DNA from: Zygaena filipendulae
Lineage: Eukaryota; Arthropoda; Insecta; Lepidoptera; Zygaenidae
Length of the DNA: 64,000 nucleotides
Direction: 5' to 3'
Assembly (NCBI GenBank): GCA_907165275.2
Contig: OU015673.1
Span: 3,053,001 to 3,117,000 of the forward strand
The stretch's first letter is position 1; each line of letters opens with the position of its first letter. The notes under the pieces were generated by a model. The model made no database searches and had not been told where the DNA came from. It saw only the letters and a program-made list of their open reading frames with translations. Positions 44,441 to 64,000 of this stretch are shown piece by piece. Both the position numbers and the translations under genes were made by a program.

Positions 44441-46021
44441 AGGACTACACGTTTACTTCGCTGGTCATTTTCGACAGCTCGTTTCTGTGATACGTGATCT
44501 AAATTATAAATGGACAGGGAGTAAAACATAATTCAAATTCTAAATTGAAAGCTAATTTTAGTACTTTTTAATAGTTTATTTATTTCTAATGAAACAAAAT
44601 TCATAAGTATTCTGTAAGAACTAATGACATAGCCACATAATTGCCCTTATTTTATGGCTTGGTTCATGATATAACTATGACTACATCAAATTTGTAGGGG
44701 CTAGATTATTCTTAGAGCATTCAGGCCCTAAATGCAGCGTATCCATGGAGTCGTGTTAAAAATTAAGATGCATGACTTCATATTTTTTAGAAAAAATTAC
44801 TATCGATAAAAAATCCGATATTTAATCAATAAAGTGTCTCGAAGTGCGTTAACTTTTTAAAATAAATAAATTTGACAGAAAATTGAGTTTTGTTCTTCTT
44901 CTTCTTTAATAATGGCGTCTATAATTATAATTTGCCAATGACAACGTTTCTTAGTAATAAAAATTTCTTCATCTACTTCTTCAATTATGGCGAAACGCCA
45001 ATGACAATGTTAGATTGTTCCCCAAGTTAAAACATGGCTCTCTTCAAAGCCAGTTTCTTGCTCGGGGTCCAAAATACATGCTGAAAAGTGACTGAAATAA
45101 CGAAGACTTCACGTGACACGCGTGTGTTCGGTACGACTTTCACCCTTCAACAATCTTGACTTTTGTTAGGATATTATGTGACTAATGACTTGTGATCAGT
45201 ATGCATGCAGATCGCTTAGGAGCGGAACTCCTCGGCTATAAAAGCCGGTCGCTCTGTCTGTCCAGCCCCCTTAGCCAAGTTGACAATCTATATAATCGTT
45301 AACACATGGAAAACTAAGGAACGGAATCGTTATGTCACATGATCAGGCAAAATGTGGTCCTTTTAATCATGTGATCCGCAAAAAATACATTTCCTTAATC
45401 TTTTTTTATACTTTGTTAATACGAAAATTCGCCAAAACTGCAAGTCCTTGCACCATGCACGTCAACAACAGTAACATGAAGTAGGTACCTACTGAAGCGT
45501 TACAAATGCGAACTTGATTAAGTATTATATAGATTCTTGTTAAAAATATATTTACAAAATTAGGTTGTTTGTAGTAAGGCATCACTCGCGTAGTCTCAGT
45601 GCTCTGGTAGGACTGCCTGCGCAATTAACATCGTAACGATCTGTAACAATAGTTATCTGTGATACGAGCGCGGAAAATGAGTATTTCTTAACGAGTGGCA
45701 ATCTAAAACGCGGGTACATACACAAAATACAAAGTCTAAACCCATCGATAGTAATTAATCGAGACTTCGCCAATCGGGTTTTATAAAAAACTAAAGTTTG
45801 TCTAGAACTATACAATCGATTGTAACACTTATAAGTGACAGTATTCCTGAGTACATGGGATAGTTTTATTTCGAAGAAAGAATATAAAAGTTCTCGAGGG
45901 AGAACCGAAATTGGAACCACGGAGAACAGCTATTTAGTATCTAAAAAAAAAAATCGGAAAAGTCTTTTGTCGAGGGATAACCCACCATAGTCGTTGCACA
46001 ATATAGATGCGCACGCGCCGC
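44441..46021. other. Intergenic, 3' of CHMP3
   Basis: About 45236-45262 has a TATA-like CTATAAAAGCC in a GC-richer setting, but no frame follows. About 45272-45330 repeats the GCCAAGTTGACAATC family of 37985. About 45890-45935 is a Helitron-like tail remnant (GAGAACCGAAATTGGAACCA) inside the presumed CHMP3 3' UTR. Confidence 0.4.
45865..45870 (-). terminator. Likely CHMP3 polyadenylation signal
   Basis: The minus strand reads AATAAA about 150 bp downstream of the CHMP3 stop codon. It is the nearest such hexamer seen. Confidence 0.45.
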
Positions 46022-46180
46022 CTACGAGCGCAGCGCCTCGAGCCTCGTCTGCATCTCGTCGAGCTCGCTCTCGTCGGGCTGCGCCTCCGGCTCGGCTTCG
46101 CGGCTGGTAGACGGCGCACCCACCGCGGTGGGCGGCGCGGGCGCTTCGCCCAGCTTGCCCTGTGTCAGCTCCCAGAGCAC
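46022..46180 (-). CDS. CHMP3: CHMP3 exon 6 (residues 168-219, stop)
   Basis: The acceptor is GGCCCCCAG|GTGCTC. GC-rich. It encodes VLWELTQGKLGEAP, a Pro/Ala/Glu-rich linker and the terminal RLEALRS before TAG. Confidence 0.95.
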   Translation of the reverse strand: MLWELTQGKLGEAPAPPTAVGAPSTSREAEPEAQPDESELDEMQTRLEALRS

Positions 46181-48490
46181 CTGGGGGCCGACCGCGCAAA
46201 TTTTTGACAATATCACCATAACAAACGCATGAAATGTCACGTATTTGGTTTTAGATTTCTTTAGAACCAGAATCAGAGATTAACATTTAATTTATACCGA
46301 AATTTGTACACTGCAGGTAAAAACAGTACCTACCGAATGTTATTGCATTTTAGTGCTCAGAGTTATAGTAAGTCATAGTACCTTGTTTGCCAAAATCATG
46401 ATTTAACCATCAGCTTCTGACCATTTTCAAACCATTTGGCACTAAACTTGCAATTCCTACCTTATCAACCTCACTCTGTGCTGCTTCCTCCATTTCCTCC
46501 TCGTCCTCCATGCCAGACATGGTCTCATCCAGCATCTCCTCAATGATGCCCGCCTTCATCATCTCCTTGCTCAACTCCTGCATAGTGTTAGCTACCTCAG
46601 GCAAGCGAACTAGTGCTTGCATCGCTTGCATTACCTGTTTGAAAATTAAGTTGGATTGGTTACTTGAAAAATGGAATCCTAATATATACTTTTGGGTCAG
46701 TCATGTCAGTCAGTCATGAAAGAGAAAAAAAATCCCTTCACAAGAAGGGAATTCTAGGAACACATTTTTTGACATTGCAAGCAATATAATATAATATATT
46801 TGTTTTATATCAGGATTTTGCCAAGAACTTGAGTAGAAAAGAATGGCAATTTGATTTCTTAGTTTTGCAACAGTGATTATTATTGTTGTGTAAATTTGAT
46901 GGAATCTGTGTATTAGTATATAACAGGTTGAATCTGCTCATCAGTATTTAACAGTTTGGATGTGCATATTATCAGTATTATACAACCTCATCCCAAAGTG
47001 ATGAATTGCTTCCAAAACTTATATTTAATCATTGAAATGCATCTCATAATTTTAATGTGAATAACTTCAGATATGTGACTTGGCTGTATGGACTCAGTTT
47101 ACTTTGCCTTAAGTTTTCTTATTAATAACAATATAAATAATAAACAAAAAATACCTCTGTTGACTTTTCCAGTGATCCGGCTACTCTCAGGGTTGCTGTT
47201 GAAGAAATAAATTAATTCAGTATATTCTAAGATCTCTGTAATGTGATAATGGTAATAGTAATCTGCATTATTACTATTTATAGGTTATGTTAGTATGTTT
47301 AGCTCTGATTTCAAGTGTAGATTGATTTGTAAAAACATAAAGTTTCATTTTTCAGCTCCTGTACATTTTATCTATAAGTACTCAATGTTACAAAGAGGAA
47401 ATATCTTACATACTGTCTTGCTGTCTCGCACGGTTACACCTGCGAAAATTTCGAAGTTCCCACAGAATTGTTCCATTCAAACTTTGCAACCCTTATTCAT
47501 CCCCTTGGGGGTGGAATTTAAAAAAAATCTTTCTTATCGGATGCCTACATCATACAAAGAACACACCTTCCAAGTTTCTGGTCCCTACGATCAGCAGTTT
47601 GGGCTGTGCGTTGATCCATCAGTCATTCAGGACAAAGCATTTTATATGTATAGATGTTTGTAGGAATAATCTCTGGAACTACTGAAACTATTCTATGAAA
47701 TCTAACACTACAGTTGCCTTATTTGAAAGCTATGTTACCTAATTGGTTTTTCATCTGCATCTGTACTGAATTGAGATGTGCTTTGCTAGTGTAAATTTTG
47801 CTGATTGCTCGTCGAGAACGAATTATTTCCTTTGCCAATATGGTGCACACTTGCTTGTCACTCTTTGTTGCAGCTTCTTTTAATGAACGTTTTATTTTTT
47901 CCTCTTCACGTTGTATGGCTGAAATAAAGCAGCTTTTAGAATAATTGTTTTTGATTCTTTTCAATTAGATCCTCTAACGGCTAACCCTTAGCTCATAACA
48001 CAGTGTTGATTTCTAGTTCTATAATTTTTTCATTTTTCATTGCCAAAATTATAAAATTAAATAATTGGTGTCGAAAACAGGATATATCAAAAGATAAATT
48101 TAATTGTATTTTATTATCAGTCACATAAACAAAAAATATTTTCAAAACTGGGGTAAAACATCAGAGCAAACAATAAACTAAATTGTCTTTCAAGAGTGGT
48201 ATGCTCTGTGTATCTCATGTTAAGAAATTAGTGTAACTGTACTATGAAGTAATAAAGTTATTTTATGGTCGCTACACAACAGCTTAATCGTTCGTAGTAT
48301 CTAACTTACCTCGTATTTGCCTGTCCAAATTATATCCTTCCTTACGGAGTTTGTGACACCATTCGTTAACCTTGAAACAATGTTAATTTATGTATTTTAC
48401 TATTATATATTTCATTTATAAATTCCACAAATTTATTTCTCTTACCATTTCTTTAGGATTTCGTTCCGGGGATTTTCCAAAGAGACCCAT
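46022..48490 (-). CDS. CHMP3: CHMP3 / Vps24, ESCRT-III subunit, complete, 6 exons
   Basis: The minus-strand CDS joins 48490-48446, 48370-48310, 47918-47739, 47195-47155, 46634-46461 and 46180-46022. That is 660 nt and 219 aa; human CHMP3 has 222. It starts MGLFGKSPERNPKEM. The basic Snf7 core follows (AIQREEEKIKRSLKEAA, IIRSRRAISKIYTSKAHLNS). The helix LSKEMMKAGIIEEMLDETM and an acidic stretch (EDEEEMEEAA) come next. The C-terminal DEMQTRLEALRS matches the MIT-interacting motif recognised by VPS4 and related proteins. The match to CHMP3 is clearly better than to CHMP2A/B. ESCRT-III polymers act in multivesicular body sorting, abscission and membrane repair. It diverges from COPA, about 1.17 kb away. 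Confidence 0.96.
46461..46634 (-). CDS. CHMP3: CHMP3 exon 5 (residues 110-167)
   Basis: The acceptor is AAACAG|GTAATG. It encodes VMQAMQALVRLPEVANTMQE through the acidic region to EVDK. The donor is AAG|GTAGGA. Confidence 0.95.
46635..47154 (-). other. CHMP3 intron 4
   Basis: About 46975-47115 is a diverged fold-back family copy (GATGAATTGCTTCCAAAAC, GGCTGTATGGACTCAGTTTAC). The rest is AT-rich. Confidence 0.45.
47155..47195 (-). CDS. CHMP3: CHMP3 exon 4 (41-nt microexon)
   Basis: The acceptor is CTTCAACAG|CAACCC. It encodes ATLRVAGSLEKSTE. The donor is GAG|GTATTT. It is short but required to keep the frame and the conserved segment. Confidence 0.93.
47423..47657 (-). mobile_element. Helitron-like variant (long-body subfamily), CHMP3 intron 3
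   Basis: CTGTCTCGCACGGTTACACC starts a copy with TTCATCCCCTTGGGGGTGG, CTTATCGGATGCCTACATC and AAGCATTTTATATGTATAGATG. It matches 21562-21808. The outermost ACTAG is lost. Confidence 0.65.
47739..47918 (-). CDS. CHMP3: CHMP3 exon 3 (residues 36-96)
   Basis: The acceptor is ATTTCAG|CCATAC. It encodes the long basic helical hairpin, including EEEKIKRSLKEAATKSDKQV. It ends MKNQL with donor TTAG|GTAACA. Confidence 0.95.
47919..48309 (-). other. CHMP3 intron 2
   Basis: AT-rich and unique-looking. No element is recognised. Confidence 0.4.
48310..48370 (-). CDS. CHMP3: CHMP3 exon 2 (residues 16-36)
   Basis: The acceptor is TTTCAAG|GTTAAC. It encodes VNEWCHKLRKEGYNLDRQIR. The donor is ACGAG|GTAAGT. 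Confidence 0.95.
48446..48490 (-). CDS. CHMP3: CHMP3 exon 1 (residues 1-15)
   Basis: ATG at 48490-48488 gives MGLFGKSPERNPKEM. The donor is GAAATG|GTAAGA, phase 0. Confidence 0.95.
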
Positions 48491-48594
48491 TTTTAATTAA
48501 AATAATAGTTCGTTTTTGTGCTTCTTTATAAATAAAAACTCCACATCAATTTTTGTTTACGAAGTGGGAATGGGAAACTGTCAAGTGAAGTGTC

Positions 48595-48800
48595 AACTGA
48601 CAATTATTATTTTTTTGATGAAGTTTACCCCTTTCGAGGAAGGCAGAAGGAAACATAGTCTATATAGCCAATTCAGTGGTATATTTCTTCTTCTGAAGTT
48701 ATTTACATCGAAATGCATTGGTGAGATGCATTTCGATGCTTTACCAGAACTTTTGGCAGCAAATCATCGCAGTTGAACCTTAATATGACGCTCTGTGGGA
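48595..48800. mobile_element. Fold-back MITE family copy in the CHMP3-COPA intergenic region
   Basis: It contains GGCAGAAGGAAACATAG, TTCTTCTGAAGTTATTTACATC and a central palindrome, ATCGAAATGCATTGGTGAGATGCATTTCGAT. GCAGTTGAACCTTAA follows. The next copy is at 49020-49260. Confidence 0.65.
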
Positions 48801-49019
48801 AGTTATATAGTAAAACGACAAATAGGCAAACGCCCTATTTCATCTTATTTCGCTGTTTCCGCACACTGTTCATCACTAATGGATCACAATTATGCAAATC
48901 CACCATATTCACACAATATTAAGTAATCACAATAAACTAATTTGCAAAACAGAGAAATAAAACTGACGTCCACTCCACAAACTACTTATACTGTCAAGTG
49001 AACAGTGTGCGACAGAGAC

Positions 49020-49260
49020 CTTTTTTTTTGTTAAACTTACCCCGAATGGGGAAGGCAAAGGAAGCTGCCATGCTGAGAATGCCATGCAAGCTGTAATCCA
49101 TTTTCTTCTTCTGAAGTTATTTATGTACATCGAAATTTCGATGCTTTATCGGACCTTTTAGCAGCAACTCTTCACAGTTGACACCAAAGAGTATATCAAA
49201 GAGTATATAACCGTTGACACTTTGTGGGAAGTTGTATGGTAAAACGACATCCTCCCGATG
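49020..49260. mobile_element. Fold-back MITE family copy, second in the divergent promoter region
   Basis: It has GGGGAAGGCAAAGGAAGC, TTCTTCTTCTGAAGTTATTTATG and CTCTTCACAGTTGACACC, matching 48595-48800 and 59255-59460. With its neighbour it fills most of the CHMP3-COPA gap. Confidence 0.65.
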
Positions 49261-49440
49261 AACACCCCATTTCATCTTATTTCACTGTTTCCACACTCTG
49301 TTCATCACTAATGGATCACTATTATGCCACAAAATCCACCACATTCACACATTCAATCACGCTGAAAAAAAAAATTCATGCAAGTACCCGTTTAATGAAA
49401 AAAATAAAAGTGATAGGTAGGTATATTATACAGGATTAGC

Positions 49441-49471
49441 CCTTGCGCAGGGGCCATGCTAATCTTCTCTG
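49441..49471 (-). pseudogene. U6 snRNA internal fragment (about nt 42-72), antisense
   Basis: The minus strand reads CAGAGAAGATTAGCATGGCC followed by CCTGCGCAAGG, identical to U6 across the catalytic region. Both sides diverge at once, so neither the 5' stem nor the 3' end is present. It lies about 190 bp before the COPA start codon. No flanking duplication was seen. Confidence 0.8.
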
Positions 49472-49661
49472 ACTCCTCACTACAGCCACTAATAAAAAAA
49501 AAGTGTCTGACGTGTCACGTCAGCCGGTTTGACATGTCAATTTACTGCCGAGTGCTGATCGTTTTCATGTCTAGTTAATCTGAGGTTTTCGTGATTTTCG
49601 TTTGTATGGGACAGAGTTTGAGGAACGAAATTAAAAAGAAATTATATTTATTGCAGTAAAT
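49472..49661 (+). promoter_or_regulatory. Presumed COPA promoter and 5' UTR
   Basis: No clear TATA box. TTTATTGCAG|TAAATATG just before the start codon could be a 3' splice site of a 5'-UTR intron. Start context is TAAATATGC. The U6 fragment and two MITEs lie just upstream. Confidence 0.3.
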
Positions 49662-63720
<14,059 letters not shown>

Positions 63721-63789
63721 GTACGTCGTCATAACTGATTATACAATCCACAAGCCATTGCACAAAGTATCCTAACTGATCCTTATCTT

Positions 63790-63932
63790 TCTTACTAATA
63801 TTATGAACGTGAAAGTTTGTTTGTATGGATGGATGTTTGTTACTCTTTTACGCAAAAACTACTGGATATATTTTAATGAAACACATAGGGTACTTTTATC
63901 CCGGAATTCCCACGGGATCTCCGATATTAACG
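63790..63932 (+). mobile_element. Helitron-like element, COPA intron 16
   Basis: CTTACTAATATTATGAACGTG, 'ACGCAAAAACTACTGGATAT' and 'GGGTACTTTTATCCCGGAATTCC' run to AACGGGTA, where an (AT)n run replaces the hairpin tail. Confidence 0.65.
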
Positions 63933-64000
63933 GGTATATATATATATATAACTACACTATATAGTATAAATCCACATCCACATCACAACACACATAAAAC

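Noticed and set aside
45236..45262. TATA promoter at CTATAAAAGCC
   Set aside because: No coding exon follows on the plus strand and the neighbouring sequence belongs to a repeat also found near 37985.
14964..49471. Functional U6 snRNA genes
   Set aside because: Each piece covers only about 31-39 nt of the ~107-nt RNA, with no snRNA promoter elements seen.

Overview
This window is lepidopteran (moth or butterfly) nuclear DNA. It is AT-rich, and many short GC-rich exons are separated by introns full of the Helitron-like repeats typical of Lepidoptera. These repeats end in CTAGT after a CCGCGG-GTGAAA-CCGCGG hairpin. tRNA-headed SINEs and many fold-back MITEs are also present. No bacterial-type gene organisation is seen.

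Positions 1-29,800 look like a repeat-dense intergenic or long-intron region. It contains a 136-bp satellite array (3570-4253), a 504-bp almost fully palindromic element nested in a Helitron-like copy (6167-6670), a possible minus-strand membrane-protein exon (8290-8498), a LINE reverse-transcriptase C-terminus (9917-10165), a SINE carrying the first 39 nt of U6 snRNA (14964-15002), a 492-bp tandem duplication (16131-17114), a hAT element with an 8-bp target duplication (18766-19402), a Helitron (22558-23662) and a decayed 2.4-kb TIR transposon (24930-27356).

Positions 29,837-64,000 hold three conserved housekeeping genes, reconstructed exon by exon in one continuous reading frame each. XPR1 (plus strand, 11 exons, 668 aa, complete) is an SPX-EXS phosphate exporter. 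CHMP3/Vps24 (minus strand, 6 exons, 219 aa, complete) is an ESCRT-III subunit. COPA (plus strand, 16 exons, the first 873 aa) is the alpha subunit of the COPI coatomer and runs off the right edge. XPR1 and CHMP3 converge; CHMP3 and COPA diverge across about 1.2 kb. All three act at membranes, but nothing in the sequence shows co-regulation.

The most unusual items are: the U6 fragment flanked by an 11-bp direct repeat inside a SINE; a non-autonomous LTR element with two apparently identical 485-bp LTRs in COPA intron 9; a GC-AG intron in COPA; several XPR1 3' splice sites with a transposon terminus ending within about 30 nt; ten TGACGTCA palindromes, mostly in MITEs; and many nested transposons. 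I did not find a convincing new multi-gene system. Splice sites and repeat boundaries were read by eye from frame continuity and motif matching.
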